A stretch of DNA of 64,000 bases from DATARH01 sp036268425 (GCA_036268425.1 DATAUE010000074.1:124001-188000); one strand, 5' to 3'; numbered from the stretch's first letter, positions 1-9,023 are shown. Notes: generated by a model not told the origin, from the letters alone. Numbers and translations: made by a program.

Positions 1-315
1 GTCGGCGCCGACCTGCTTGATCACCGCCACGACCAGATCGCGGCTGGTCAGGATCTGGATTTCGGAGTTGACGACTTCCTGCTTGGTGTTCGACGGCACC
101 GAAACGACCGGCTGGTTCGGGTCGGACCGGACCTGGAATTCGCGGCCGCTCTTTACCAACAGCCGGGACGATGCTTCGTAATACGGCGTCATCGTGTAAG
201 AGAACCCGATGACCAGCAGAGTCAGCCCGAGAAAAACCCCGATCAGCTTGCGGCGTTCCTTGAACAGAATGCTGAGGACTTCACGCGTTGTCAGGTCGTA
301 GGGGTTCGCGGCCAT
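1..315 (-). CDS. Wzz/GumC-family polysaccharide chain-length determinant (3' part beyond window)
   Basis: The reading frame opens at the ATG at 315 and runs off the left edge, so only the first 105 residues are visible. They show a short cytoplasmic N-terminus, a membrane segment at about residues 24-41, and then the Wzz-type periplasmic start with a conserved YEAS..L stretch and an EIQILTSRDL motif. These proteins sit in the inner membrane and control polymer length and export; in GumC/ExoP types a tyrosine-kinase domain may follow, which cannot be judged here. It lies 51 bases downstream of the export lipoprotein gene on the same strand, which supports a Wzx/Wzy-type exopolysaccharide operon. 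Confidence 0.85.
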   Translation of the reverse strand, partial: MAANPYDLTTREVLSILFKERRKLIGVFLGLTLLVIGFSYTMTPYYEASSRLLVKSGREFQVRSDPNQPVVSVPSNTKQEVVNSEIQILTSRDLVVAVIKQVGAD

Positions 316-366
316 TCCGGTTGTCCTCGCGCGGCGATAGCTCTGCCGGGCAATCTGCCTCGATGA

Positions 367-1047
367 TTACTGCACCGTGTACTGGAAATAAAACGGCACG
401 TTCTTGATGTAGTTGACCAGAAAGTCGTTCAGAGACGCAAAGACCGTCTGCGGAACATAAACGACATCGTACGATTTGAGGAGCGGGTCTTCACCGCCGG
501 CGCCGGCATAATTACCCAGAGCGACCTCATAGTAGTAGGTCTTTCCATCGGAGCCCCGCCGCAGGATCAGGATGTCGTCGGTGTGGGCGCCGCTCTTGGC
601 GCCGCCGGCCTGTGCCAGCGCCCGTGACACGGTCAGCGGCACATCGCTGCGCACGAGGCCGGGATTGTTGACCCAGCCGTCGACATAAACCGCCTGCGGC
701 GCATAGGCGCGGATCGTCACCGTCGCCTGCGGATCGTGAATTACCTGGGCATAGCGCTCATTGATCAGCTTGGTGGCTTGTGCCACGGTCAGCCCGCCGA
801 CCGCCACGGTGTTGACCATCTGCAACGACAGGCGGCCGTCCGGCCCGACCACCACCCGGTCGTTGAGATCGGGGTAAAACGGAAAGCGCACCTCGATTTC
901 GTCGCTCGGGGCCAGCGTGTGCTCGTCGGTAAGCGGCACGCCGCCGGGAAACGCGCCAGGGCCGGACAGGCTGGGGCCGCCTGGTGTGCAGGCGGCCAGT
1001 GGCGCGAGCAATAGCACGGCAATCGCCAACAGCCACGCAAACCTCAC
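367..1047 (-). CDS. Polysaccharide export outer-membrane lipoprotein (Wza/GumB-like)
   Basis: The 226-residue protein has a lipoprotein signal peptide ending in the lipobox LAAC, with the acylated Cys at residue 20. A Poly_export domain follows at about residues 45-125 (opening LAPSDEIEV) and then one SLBB-like domain (VYVDGWVNNPG, about 135-210). Such proteins form the outer-membrane pore through which capsule or exopolysaccharide leaves the cell, working with the Wzz/GumC protein encoded directly downstream. At 226 residues it is shorter than E. coli Wza and closer to GumB or ExoF-type exporters. Upstream on the same strand lies the polyprenyl-phosphate sugar transferase. Confidence 0.88.
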   Translation of the reverse strand: MRFAWLLAIAVLLLAPLAACTPGGPSLSGPGAFPGGVPLTDEHTLAPSDEIEVRFPFYPDLNDRVVVGPDGRLSLQMVNTVAVGGLTVAQATKLINERYAQVIHDPQATVTIRAYAPQAVYVDGWVNNPGLVRSDVPLTVSRALAQAGGAKSGAHTDDILILRRGSDGKTYYYEVALGNYAGAGGEDPLLKSYDVVYVPQTVFASLNDFLVNYIKNVPFYFQYTVQ

Positions 1048-1153
1048 CAGAAAGCCCCCGCTTTACCCGTCGCGACGCATGACGCATTCAACCGGCGATA
1101 CAAAAACCGAGCGACGGTTTCCATGCCGAGGGGACTATCACCGAAGTTGATGA

Positions 1154-1181
1154 GAGGCCGCAAGCCGGTTGCTGCGGCCTC
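1154..1181. other. 9-bp perfect inverted repeat between sugar transferase and export lipoprotein genes
   Basis: GAGGCCGCA and TGCGGCCTC flank a 10-base loop. It sits in the 185-base gap downstream of the sugar transferase gene and upstream of the export lipoprotein gene, both on the minus strand. There is no T-run on either side, so it is more likely an mRNA-stability or partial-termination structure than a strong intrinsic terminator. Confidence 0.4.
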
Positions 1182-1232
1182 GATCGGGACCTGTTCGAGC
1201 GTTGCGCGAAGAACGTCGCAGGAAGAACGCGG

Positions 1233-2894
1233 TTAGTAGGCGTGGCGCTGCCCGAGCACGATCTTCAAGGTGCCGAGGATGATCCGCAGATCGAACCACA
1301 GCGACCAGTTGTTGATGTAGTCGAGGTCAAAGCGAACCCTAGCGCGCAGTGCATCCTCGGTCGCCACCGGACCGTGAAACCCGTTGATCTGGGCCCATCC
1401 GGTGATGCCGGGTTTGACATGGTGGCGCATCGCGTAATCCGGCACGATGTCACGATTCGGCCGCTCTTCGACGACCATGCAGATGGCATGCGGCCGCGGC
1501 CCGACCAACGACATGTCGCCGCGCAGCACGTTGAGCAGCTGCGGCAGTTCGTCGAGGCTCCAGCGCCGCAGGAAGTGGCCGATGCGGGTGACCCGCGGAT
1601 CGTTCGGCCGCGACTGCGTCGTACCGTCAAGGTCGGCGGTTTCGTGCGTCATCGTGCGGAATTTGAACACCCGGATCACCCGGTCGCCAAAGCCGTGGCG
1701 GTTCTGCCGGAAAAAGACGGGGCCGCGCGTGTCGATCTTGATTGCGAGCGCCAGCGCCAGCAACACCGGCGCGCCGACCACCAGCGCCAGCCCGGCGAGC
1801 AGCTTGTCGACAACCCCCTTGATCAGGACCTGCCCGAATGTCAGCGGCTGTCCGTAGACGCCGAGCAGCGGCAGCCCGCCGAGATCGTTGGGTTCGCGGT
1901 GTGGCAGGTTGAAGCCGACCATATCCGGAGCGAGGCTGATCTCGACCGGCATGTGACGCAGTTTTTTCAGAATTTCGACGACGCGATGTTCGGCGGCATG
2001 CGGCAAGGCTACGATCACCTGATCGATATCCCGCCGGCGCGACAGTGCAATCAGATCGTCGGTGGTGCCGAGCGCCAGACTGCGCAGGCCTGGGCTGGCA
2101 ATGCGCCGTCGGGCACGATCGTCGAACACGCCCACCAGCTCGATCGTATCGAGCGCCGAGTCATGCAACCGGTCGAGCAGCCGTTCCGCCAGTTCCCCCG
2201 TGCCGTAAATGGCGACCGATTGTTTCAGGTGGCCGTGGCGCCGCCAATAGGCGATCAGTCCGGACAGAGCGAGCCGGATCGCCGCGACGCTTGCGACGGC
2301 GCCCATCGCCCACAAGGCCAGCCAATGCGCCAGCGGCGCCCGGAGCACGTCGTTCAGCGGGATCAGCGCCGCCAGCACCAGAAAGCTGCAGACAAACGGC
2401 AACAGCGTGCGGCAGGCGCCGTGCGCCAGACGGCGCGGCAACGGCCGGCGCAGGTAGTCGTGCAGGTACCGGCTATCGGCTTTCGGCGCACGTCCGAGCA
2501 TCGCCATGATCGCAAGCGCTGAAAACGCCGCGGTCGGGTTGAGCGGCCAGTGCACGTTCGGCTGCAACCAGTATGTCGCCGCGCCGGCCAGCGCGACACA
2601 TACGGCGTCGGAAAACCGCACCGCCAATGCGACACCGCGCGGATCGACGCGCGCGCGCGGCGGCGGCGGCGCACGCCGGAATGCGTTGGCGCGCCCGAGT
2701 TGCGGCGCCTCGAGTTCGATGACGTTGCTGGTGACCAGCGCGTCGTTATCCGCCGGCGCGGGAAGTGCGGAACTTGCCAGGCTCATCGTCGGATCGTCGA
2801 CGTCCTCTACAGTCACGCCGCTTCGCGGCGGCAGCGGCCGAGCCGGCTTCGCGGCCCCGCTGGCAGCGCCAAGATCGGCAATCGAGGAAGACAT
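1233..2894 (-). CDS. Undecaprenyl-phosphate sugar phosphotransferase (exopolysaccharide priming enzyme)
   Basis: The 553-residue protein has the WbaP/GumD/ExoY-like layout. There is a variable cytoplasmic N-terminus (about 1-85), several membrane helices (about 90-190), a Rossmann-like middle domain (about 220-345, containing VAIYGTGELAERLL), one more helix near 365-390, and the C-terminal bacterial sugar transferase domain with FKFRTM, SLDELPQLLNVL and SLVGPRPHA motifs. It transfers a sugar-1-phosphate, commonly glucose or galactose, from UDP-sugar to undecaprenyl phosphate, the first step of repeat-unit assembly. Which sugar it uses cannot be read from sequence. It heads the minus-strand run that continues to the export lipoprotein and Wzz-like genes. 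Confidence 0.9.
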   Translation of the reverse strand: MSSSIADLGAASGAAKPARPLPPRSGVTVEDVDDPTMSLASSALPAPADNDALVTSNVIELEAPQLGRANAFRRAPPPPRARVDPRGVALAVRFSDAVCVALAGAATYWLQPNVHWPLNPTAAFSALAIMAMLGRAPKADSRYLHDYLRRPLPRRLAHGACRTLLPFVCSFLVLAALIPLNDVLRAPLAHWLALWAMGAVASVAAIRLALSGLIAYWRRHGHLKQSVAIYGTGELAERLLDRLHDSALDTIELVGVFDDRARRRIASPGLRSLALGTTDDLIALSRRRDIDQVIVALPHAAEHRVVEILKKLRHMPVEISLAPDMVGFNLPHREPNDLGGLPLLGVYGQPLTFGQVLIKGVVDKLLAGLALVVGAPVLLALALAIKIDTRGPVFFRQNRHGFGDRVIRVFKFRTMTHETADLDGTTQSRPNDPRVTRIGHFLRRWSLDELPQLLNVLRGDMSLVGPRPHAICMVVEERPNRDIVPDYAMRHHVKPGITGWAQINGFHGPVATEDALRARVRFDLDYINNWSLWFDLRIILGTLKIVLGQRHAY

Positions 2895-3230
2895 TACTAG
2901 GTTCGCCTTTTACAAGCAGCGCATAAAACTGGAGCCTGAGCCACCTTCACCACAACGCTGCCGACGCTTCCGATAAGTTAGTATGGACGTTCGACATTCC
3001 GACACCCGGCGCTGTTTGTCGCGGGCCGACGCACGGCGTTGCGCACCGCCCATTCAGGGCGCGCGGGCGCCAACGGGCAACCGCCGCGCGTCGCGAAACT
3101 ACTTTCGGATTGCAACAAATGCATGACGATTCATGGTTAAATGTGCAGCGTTTACCATATTTTCATCTAATGCGTCAGCGTCATCGATAGTGGTACGCCT
3201 CAAACTTCTTGGCAGCATATTTAACCCGCG
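2895..3230. promoter_or_regulatory. Divergent intergenic region between polysaccharide genes and ggt
   Basis: These 336 bases separate the minus-strand sugar transferase gene from the plus-strand ggt. The half nearer ggt (about 3105-3230) is clearly richer in A and T than its surroundings, as expected for promoters. I see no coding frame of note and cannot assign a convincing -35/-10 pair or operator. Confidence 0.4.
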
Positions 3231-4922
3231 ATGGTAAAAGCTCTCTTAATCGCTATTGCGATCGTTTTGACTGCAACGGTTTCCTCTTTGGCGGCGGCGT
3301 CTTCGTTGGCCGAAGCGGACCACGGCATGGTGGTTAGTGCTCAGCACGAGGCCACCGAAGTGGGCCGGCAAATTCTTGCCGCCGGCGGCAACGCCATCGA
3401 CGCCGCCGTCGCCGTCGGATATGCCCTGGCCGTCGTCGACCCATGCTGCGGCAATATCGGCGGCGGCGGCTTCATGCTGATCCACCGGGCCGACGGCCGT
3501 GACAGCGTGATCAATTTTCGCGAGACCGCGCCGCACGCCGCGAATCGCGACATGTTTCTCGATACCGCCGGCGCCATCGAGCCCGGCGCCAGCCTTTACA
3601 GCTATCGTGCGGTCGGGGTTCCCGGCACCGTCATGGGCCTCGACCATGCCCTTTCGGCATACGGCCGCCTCGGCCGCGGTGCCGTCATGGCGCCGGCCAT
3701 CGCGTTGGCTCGCGACGGGTTCGCACTGGGACCGGCCGACGCGGCAATCCTCGCCGCCAGAACCGACCGTCTGGCGGCCGATCCGGAGGCGGCGCGCATC
3801 TTCTTGCACGCCGACAAGACGCCCTATCGCGCCGGCGAACGGTTGGTACAGCCCGATCTCGAAGCGACCCTCACGCTGATTGCCGAGCATGGCCCCGATG
3901 CGTTTTATCGCGGCCCGATTGCGGTGGCGGTCGCACAAGCGGCAGCCGCGCATGGCGGCCTCCTCACAACAGATGATTTCGCCGATTATACGGTGGCCGA
4001 AACGCCACCGTTGTCGTGTCCCTATCGCGGCTACACCATTTTGTCGGCGCCCCTGCCGAGTTCCGGCGGGACGATCCTGTGTGAGATGCTGAACGTTCTG
4101 TCCGGTTGGGATCTGGCCGCGACCGGCGCCGGATCGCCCCAGACACTGCATCTGATGGCGGAAACCATGCGCCACGCCTATGTCGACCGCAATACCACTC
4201 TCGGTGATCCGAATTTCGTGCCAGACCACCACAAACGGCTGCTGTCTGCCGAACATGCGGCAGCGATCCGCGCCGCCATTAACCCGCAGCAAGCGACGCC
4301 GTCGAGTGTGCTCGGCCGCGGAACAGCACCGCACGAAAGCGCACAGACCACGCATTATTCGGTCGTCGACGGCGAGGGAAATGCTGTAGCGGTCACTTAT
4401 ACGCTCAACGGAAATTTCGGTTCTGGGCTTATTGCTCCCAAGACTGGCGTATTCCTTAATAATGAAATGGATGATTTCACGTCAAAATCCGGAGCCCCAA
4501 ATCTGTTTGGCTTGGTGCAAGGTGCCGAAAATGCCATTGAACCGGGTAAACGACCATTGTCATCGATGGCTCCAACTTTTATCGAAAAGAATGGCAAGCC
4601 AGTTTTTGTATTGGGCAGCCCCGGCGGCCCACGGATTACCACCGCAGTACTCGAAACTGTGACTAACCTGATTGATTTTGCAATGGCGCCTCAGGATGCC
4701 GTAGCGGCGCCGCGCTTTCACCATCAATGGATGCCGGATACTTTGTTTTATGAGCGCGGCGGCCTATCGTCGGAGACCGTCGCGGCTTTGACCGAACGCG
4801 GTTACCACCTTGCCGAGCAGGCGCCGTGGGGCGCCGTTGAACTGATTGCGATCGGTCCCGGCGGGCACCTTGTCGGCGTCAACGATCCTCGCCGGCCGGC
4901 CGGATCGGCCGCCGGCAACTGA
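3231..4922 (+). CDS. ggt: Gamma-glutamyltransferase
   Basis: The 563-residue precursor begins with a hydrophobic signal peptide (about residues 1-24), so it is periplasmic or secreted. The enzyme cleaves itself into two subunits. The catalytic nucleophile is the first Thr of TTHYSVVD, at residue 373, giving a large subunit of about 25-372 and a small subunit of 373-563. Other family signatures are present: CCGNIGGGGFM near residue 75, LPSSGG near 275, RPLSSMAPT and the GSPGG oxyanion-type motif. It hydrolyses or transfers the gamma-glutamyl group of glutathione and related compounds. The aminotransferase gene begins 21 bases downstream on the same strand, so the pair is probably co-transcribed. 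Codons at about 4377-4700 are noticeably more AT-rich than the rest. Confidence 0.95.
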   Translation: MVKALLIAIAIVLTATVSSLAAASSLAEADHGMVVSAQHEATEVGRQILAAGGNAIDAAVAVGYALAVVDPCCGNIGGGGFMLIHRADGRDSVINFRETAPHAANRDMFLDTAGAIEPGASLYSYRAVGVPGTVMGLDHALSAYGRLGRGAVMAPAIALARDGFALGPADAAILAARTDRLAADPEAARIFLHADKTPYRAGERLVQPDLEATLTLIAEHGPDAFYRGPIAVAVAQAAAAHGGLLTTDDFADYTVAETPPLSCPYRGYTILSAPLPSSGGTILCEMLNVLSGWDLAATGAGSPQTLHLMAETMRHAYVDRNTTLGDPNFVPDHHKRLLSAEHAAAIRAAINPQQATPSSVLGRGTAPHESAQTTHYSVVDGEGNAVAVTYTLNGNFGSGLIAPKTGVFLNNEMDDFTSKSGAPNLFGLVQGAENAIEPGKRPLSSMAPTFIEKNGKPVFVLGSPGGPRITTAVLETVTNLIDFAMAPQDAVAAPRFHHQWMPDTLFYERGGLSSETVAALTERGYHLAEQAPWGAVELIAIGPGGHLVGVNDPRRPAGSAAGN

Positions 4923-4943
4923 TAACAACGAGGGAAGAGCGGG

Positions 4944-6125
4944 ATGCGCTATTCGCCTCTCGTCGCCCGTATCGGTGGTGCCGGAGCATCGGCCTGGGCG
5001 ATCCATTTCGAGGCCAGTCGTCGCCGCGCCGCCGGTGACGACATCATCATGCTGACGGTCGGCGATCCCGATCAGGACCCGCCTGCCGTGATCATCGAGG
5101 AAACCATCGCCTCGCTGCGCCGCCATCGCACCGGCTATGCGCCGATCATCGGCTATCCCGCGGTGCGCGAGGCAATCGCCGGCCGCACCGCGCGGCGCAG
5201 CGGACAGCCCTGTGGCGCCGATAATGTCGTCATCGTGCCGGGCGCTCAGGGCGGCATTTATTGCGCCGTGCAGTGCCTCGCCGGGCCGGGCGACGAAATC
5301 ATCGTCATGGAACCGGTTTATGCGACTTACGGGCGAGTCATCGAGGCCGCCGGGGCGCGCATGGTCAGCGTGCCGCTACGCGCGTCAACCGGGTTCCACC
5401 CCGATATCGACGCGATTGCCGCGGCAATCACGCCGCGCACCCGAATCATCTGGATCAACACACCGCACAACCCGACCGGCGCCGTGTTCACCGCCGCGGA
5501 GGTTGAGGCCATCGCCGCCTTATGCCGCCGCCACGATTTGTGGCTGCTGTCGGATGAGGTTTACGAAGACCTTGCCTTTGTCCGGCCGCATGTCGGTGCC
5601 TGGTCGCTTCCCGGCATGGCGGAGCGTACCGTAATCGTGTCGAGCCTGTCGAAATCGCACGCGATCCCCGGCTTCCGGCTCGGCTGGGTGATCGGGCCGC
5701 CGCTGCTGTCGCAGCACATGTTCCACCTGCTGCTGGCGCTGTTTTACGGCGGGCCCGGTTTTATCCAGGATGGGGCGCTGGTAGCACTCCGTCAGGAGTT
5801 GCCGGAAGTCGCGGCCTTACGCGAGGCCTATCGCGGGCGCGCCGCGATGCTGTCGGCACTCTTGCGCGAGGCGCCGGGCTGCCGCGTCGTGGAGCCGGAA
5901 GGCGGCATGTTTGTGCTGCTCGATGTCGGCGGCAGCAGGCTCGACGGTGACGCCTTTGCGCACGCGCTGCTCGACCGTGAAGCCGTCGCCGTGCTGCCAT
6001 GCGGCGGCGGTTTCGGCCCCAGCGTCGCAAACCATCTGCGCATCGCGCTCAGCGCCCCGGAACCGCGTCTGTGCGCCGCCGGCGAGCGCATCGTGCGTTT
6101 CGCCCGCTCCCTTGCGACGGGTTGA
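4944..6125 (+). CDS. PLP-dependent class I/II aminotransferase
   Basis: This 393-residue fold-type I aminotransferase carries NTPHNPTGAVF (substrate and PLP binding), DEVYEDL, and SSLSKSHAIPGFRLGW, in which Lys237 is the expected Schiff-base lysine. The overall pattern is that of the aspartate/arginine-pyruvate aminotransferase group, and the exact amino donor cannot be decided. The ATG at 4944 is preceded by GAGGGAAGAG. It follows ggt by 21 bases on the same strand, so amino acids released by the periplasmic peptidase could feed this enzyme. That link is inference from position only. Confidence 0.88.
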   Translation: MRYSPLVARIGGAGASAWAIHFEASRRRAAGDDIIMLTVGDPDQDPPAVIIEETIASLRRHRTGYAPIIGYPAVREAIAGRTARRSGQPCGADNVVIVPGAQGGIYCAVQCLAGPGDEIIVMEPVYATYGRVIEAAGARMVSVPLRASTGFHPDIDAIAAAITPRTRIIWINTPHNPTGAVFTAAEVEAIAALCRRHDLWLLSDEVYEDLAFVRPHVGAWSLPGMAERTVIVSSLSKSHAIPGFRLGWVIGPPLLSQHMFHLLLALFYGGPGFIQDGALVALRQELPEVAALREAYRGRAAMLSALLREAPGCRVVEPEGGMFVLLDVGGSRLDGDAFAHALLDREAVAVLPCGGGFGPSVANHLRIALSAPEPRLCAAGERIVRFARSLATG

Positions 6126-6135
6126 GACCGTTTGC

Positions 6136-6555
6136 TCAGTGCGCGCCGTCGGCCGGCATTTCGGCGAGTTCGAAGAGGATGTTGCCGGTCGCCTTGGGGT
6201 CGAGGAACGCAATGCGGCAGTTGCCGTGGCCGAGCACCGGCGTTTCATTCAACAGCGGCGTGCCCTTGGCCTTCAATTCGGCCAGCGCCGCATCGATGTC
6301 CTCGACCTCAAAGCAGATGTGATAAAGGCTCTGGCCCTTTTCGGCGACCCACTCCGCGGTGCGCGTACCCGGAGTCAGGCTCTGCAATAGCTCGATATAG
6401 CTTTCGCCGACCGGCAGCATGGCAAGACGGGTGCGGTTCGGCCCGAGATCCTCGGCGTACTCCATCTCGATCCCGAAATTGTCGCGCATCATCCTGGCCA
6501 TGCCGTCGACGTTTTCCACGGCGATGGCGATATGCTCGATCCGCTTGATCTTCAT
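6136..6555 (-). CDS. mce: Methylmalonyl-CoA epimerase (VOC superfamily)
   Basis: The 139-residue protein is two paired vicinal-oxygen-chelate half-domains. Likely metal ligands are visible at His8 (RIEHIAIAVEN), Glu55 (SYIELLQ), His79 (YHICFEVED) and Glu129 (ILFELAE), in the expected spacing. Length and pattern match methylmalonyl-CoA epimerase, which interconverts the 2R and 2S forms of methylmalonyl-CoA in propionyl-CoA metabolism. No mutase or carboxylase gene lies nearby. It is followed downstream on the same strand by nothing, because the aminotransferase converges on it with an 10-base gap. Confidence 0.85.
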   Translation of the reverse strand: MKIKRIEHIAIAVENVDGMARMMRDNFGIEMEYAEDLGPNRTRLAMLPVGESYIELLQSLTPGTRTAEWVAEKGQSLYHICFEVEDIDAALAELKAKGTPLLNETPVLGHGNCRIAFLDPKATGNILFELAEMPADGAH

Positions 6556-6572
6556 GGCTGCAACTCTCCTGT

Positions 6573-7877
6573 CTACTCGGCGGGCTCCAGCGCTCCCCGG
6601 CCGCCAATGCGCCGGGATGCCGGCACACCGATTAAGGTCACCACCGCGGCAAGCAACACGCAGGCTCCCATTGCGTAGAGGCCGCCCTTAAACCCGCCGG
6701 TCATATCGGCGATCCAGCCGACGATGGTCGGTCCGAACCAGCCGCCGATATTGCCGACGGAGTTGATAAAGGCGAGCCCGGCTGCCGCCGAGGCGCCGGT
6801 CAGGAAGGTGTTGGGCAGCGACCAGAACGGCCCTTTCGACCCGTAGAACCCGACCGTCGCCAGACACATGCCGACAACCGCCCAATAGGTCCCCACCGTC
6901 GCACCGGCGATGATCAGGGCGATCGTTGCGACGATGCAGCCGGCAAACAGGTTCCACCGCCGCTCCCGCATGCGGTCAGACACATGCCCCCAGATGATCA
7001 TCCCGGCGACCCCGGCGATATAGGGGATCGAGGTTACAAACCCGGTCGCGAAATTTGACAGGCCGGACTGCTTGATGATCTGCGGCGCGAACAGCACCAG
7101 CCCGACGCTCGCCGTGACAATGCCGAAATAGATCACCGCCATCGCCAACACGCGCGGATTGCTCAGCGTCTGCCACAAGCCCATTTCGCCGTGCGGGCTG
7201 ACTTCGCGGCGCTCGCGTTCCATCTCGGCGGCGAGCCAGTCTTTTTCTTCGTCGGTCAGCCATTTCGCCTTGGCGGGCGAATCAACCAGGTAGAACAGGC
7301 ACACAAACCCCATGACGATCGCTGGCAATGCCTCGCCGACAAACAGCCATTTCCATCCGGCAATGCCCCAGGCGCCGTCGAGCAGCATCAGATAGGACGA
7401 GATCGGCCCGCCGATCGCCACGGCAAACGGCGTCGCGACGCCGAACCAGGCCACCATCCGGGCGCGGTGCGCCGCCGGGAACCAGTAGGTGAAATACATC
7501 AGCATGCCGGGGAAAAACCCGGCCTCGGCAAGGCCCAGCAGAAAGCGCAGCGAGACAAAGCTCGTCGTGCTCCACACGAACGCCATGCACATCGACAGGA
7601 CGCCCCAGCTGATCATGATCCGCGCGATCCAAAAGCGCGCCCCGACCTTGGTCAGAATGATGTTGCTGGGAATTTCGAACGTGCAGTACCCGGCATAAAA
7701 GCAGCCGGCACCAAACCCGAACGCGGTCGCGCTGAGCCCGAGATCGCCGCGCATCGTCAACGCCGCAAACCCGACATTGATGCGGTCGAGATAGCAGATG
7801 ATCATGCACAAGCACCCGAACGGCAGCAGCCGCAGGTAAATCTTGCGCATCGCCGAACGTTCGATGTCGCCGGGCAT
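6573..7877 (-). CDS. MFS transporter, anion:cation symporter (ACS) family
   Basis: The 434-residue membrane protein begins at the ATG at 7877 (residues MPGDIERS); the frame is open further upstream but that stretch is antisense to the Ldh_2-family gene. Twelve hydrophobic segments are visible, with the ACS-type N-terminus CYLDRINVGFAAL and the loop RFLLGLAEAGFFPGM. ACS carriers import organic anions such as tartrate, phthalate, hexuronates or 4-hydroxyphenylacetate. The substrate here is unknown. It is divergent from the oxidoreductase gene at 8007, so the two may share a 129-base control region and a pathway. The methylmalonyl-CoA epimerase gene follows 17 bases downstream on the same strand. 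Confidence 0.88.
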   Translation of the reverse strand: MPGDIERSAMRKIYLRLLPFGCLCMIICYLDRINVGFAALTMRGDLGLSATAFGFGAGCFYAGYCTFEIPSNIILTKVGARFWIARIMISWGVLSMCMAFVWSTTSFVSLRFLLGLAEAGFFPGMLMYFTYWFPAAHRARMVAWFGVATPFAVAIGGPISSYLMLLDGAWGIAGWKWLFVGEALPAIVMGFVCLFYLVDSPAKAKWLTDEEKDWLAAEMERERREVSPHGEMGLWQTLSNPRVLAMAVIYFGIVTASVGLVLFAPQIIKQSGLSNFATGFVTSIPYIAGVAGMIIWGHVSDRMRERRWNLFAGCIVATIALIIAGATVGTYWAVVGMCLATVGFYGSKGPFWSLPNTFLTGASAAAGLAFINSVGNIGGWFGPTIVGWIADMTGGFKGGLYAMGACVLLAAVVTLIGVPASRRIGGRGALEPAE

Positions 7878-8006
7878 GGTGGTCTCCGTCCCGTTACTTC
7901 TGCTGATGACGACGCTAACCCGAAGACTGCGGCGACCAGCCGCGCAAATTCGGCAGCACCGGCATCGGTTTGACGCTCGCCGCGGTCCGGCCGTATCGTT
8001 GGTTGC

Positions 8007-9023
8007 ATGAAAAACGGCTCGAATTATCTCGACCCCGATCGCAATGGCGCCGCGCGGCTCGCGGTCGCCGAAGCGCGGGCATTGGGCGAAGGCGCGCTCG
8101 CCCGCATCGGCTATGACGAGGACGATGCGCGCATTGTCGTCGATCAACTGATCGACAATTCGCTGTGCGGCTATCGCTTTGCCGGGTTGCCGCGCATCCT
8201 GGCGATCGCCCGCGAGGCGATGTCGCAAAACGCCCGCACGCCGGTCACGATCGTCCATGAGACCGCGACGACCGCGTTGGTCGATGGCGGCAACAATGTC
8301 GGTTATGTCGCAGTGTATCGCGGCGCCGAGATCGCAGTCGCCAAGGCACGGGAAAGCGGGGTTGCCTCGGTTGGCGTCTACAACTCGTATTTCAGCGGCC
8401 GCAACGCCTATTACCTCGAACACATCGTCGCCGCCGGCCTCGTCGGCATGCACAGCGCCAGCGGCTCGCCGCATATCGTGCCGCCCGGCGCGACGCGGCC
8501 GGCGCTCGGCACCAACCCGATCGCGTTCGGCTTTCCGTCGGCCGCCGGGCCGGTGATTTTCGACATCGGCACCGCCTCCCTGATGTGGGGCGAGGTGCTG
8601 CTCGCGGCCGAGACCGGCGAGGAGCTGCCCGAAGGCGTCGCCCTCGATGCCGCCGGCCAACCGACCCGCGACGGCAAGGAAGCGGCCAAAGGCGGCGTTT
8701 CCGCCTGGGGTGGGCACAAGGGTTACGGCCTCGCGCTGGCGATCCAGGCGCTTGGCCTGCTGGCGGGCGCCGCGATCCCGCGCGGGCAGGCGCAGGATTA
8801 CGGGTTTTTGTTTTTCGTCGTCGATCCCGGCGCAATGCTGCCGGGCAACCCGTTTGCCGCGCACATGGCCGGCCTGGTCAAAGCCATCCAGGCGACCCCG
8901 CGCCAGGACGGCGTCGCGGAAATCCGCATTCCCTCGCAGCGCGCCTTCCGCGAGCGCGAACGGCGGCGCGCCGAAGGCATCCTCGTCGACCGCGCGGTCA
9001 TCGACGCGCTAAAGGCGCTGTAG
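8007..9023 (+). CDS. Ldh_2 (malate/L-lactate dehydrogenase-like) family oxidoreductase, divergent active site
   Basis: The 338-residue protein matches the Ldh_2 family of NAD(P)-dependent 2-hydroxyacid or imine reductases along its length, with GTNPIAFGFP and the conserved GHKGYGLAL. Two family histidines appear to be missing. The usual SHG motif reads LCG (Cys54), and the usual SNHFG motif reads as NSYFSG (residues 126-131), so Phe129 stands at the histidine position. The protein may therefore have altered chemistry or a non-redox role. Divergent placement from an ACS-type MFS carrier suggests a shared organic-acid pathway. The stop codon lies within a short direct repeat (9015-9041). Confidence 0.8.
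   Translation: MKNGSNYLDPDRNGAARLAVAEARALGEGALARIGYDEDDARIVVDQLIDNSLCGYRFAGLPRILAIAREAMSQNARTPVTIVHETATTALVDGGNNVGYVAVYRGAEIAVAKARESGVASVGVYNSYFSGRNAYYLEHIVAAGLVGMHSASGSPHIVPPGATRPALGTNPIAFGFPSAAGPVIFDIGTASLMWGEVLLAAETGEELPEGVALDAAGQPTRDGKEAAKGGVSAWGGHKGYGLALAIQALGLLAGAAIPRGQAQDYGFLFFVVDPGAMLPGNPFAAHMAGLVKAIQATPRQDGVAEIRIPSQRAFRERERRRAEGILVDRAVIDALKAL

Noticed and set aside
3195..3230. Sigma-54 promoter before ggt (TTGGCAGCATATTTA)
   Set aside because: The GG part fits but the spacing and the GC of the -12 element do not match the consensus.
6573..8864. A 763-residue fusion of an MFS carrier with an upstream domain
   Set aside because: The upstream half is antisense to the Ldh_2-family gene. 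The carrier has a proper ATG at 7877 and normal length.
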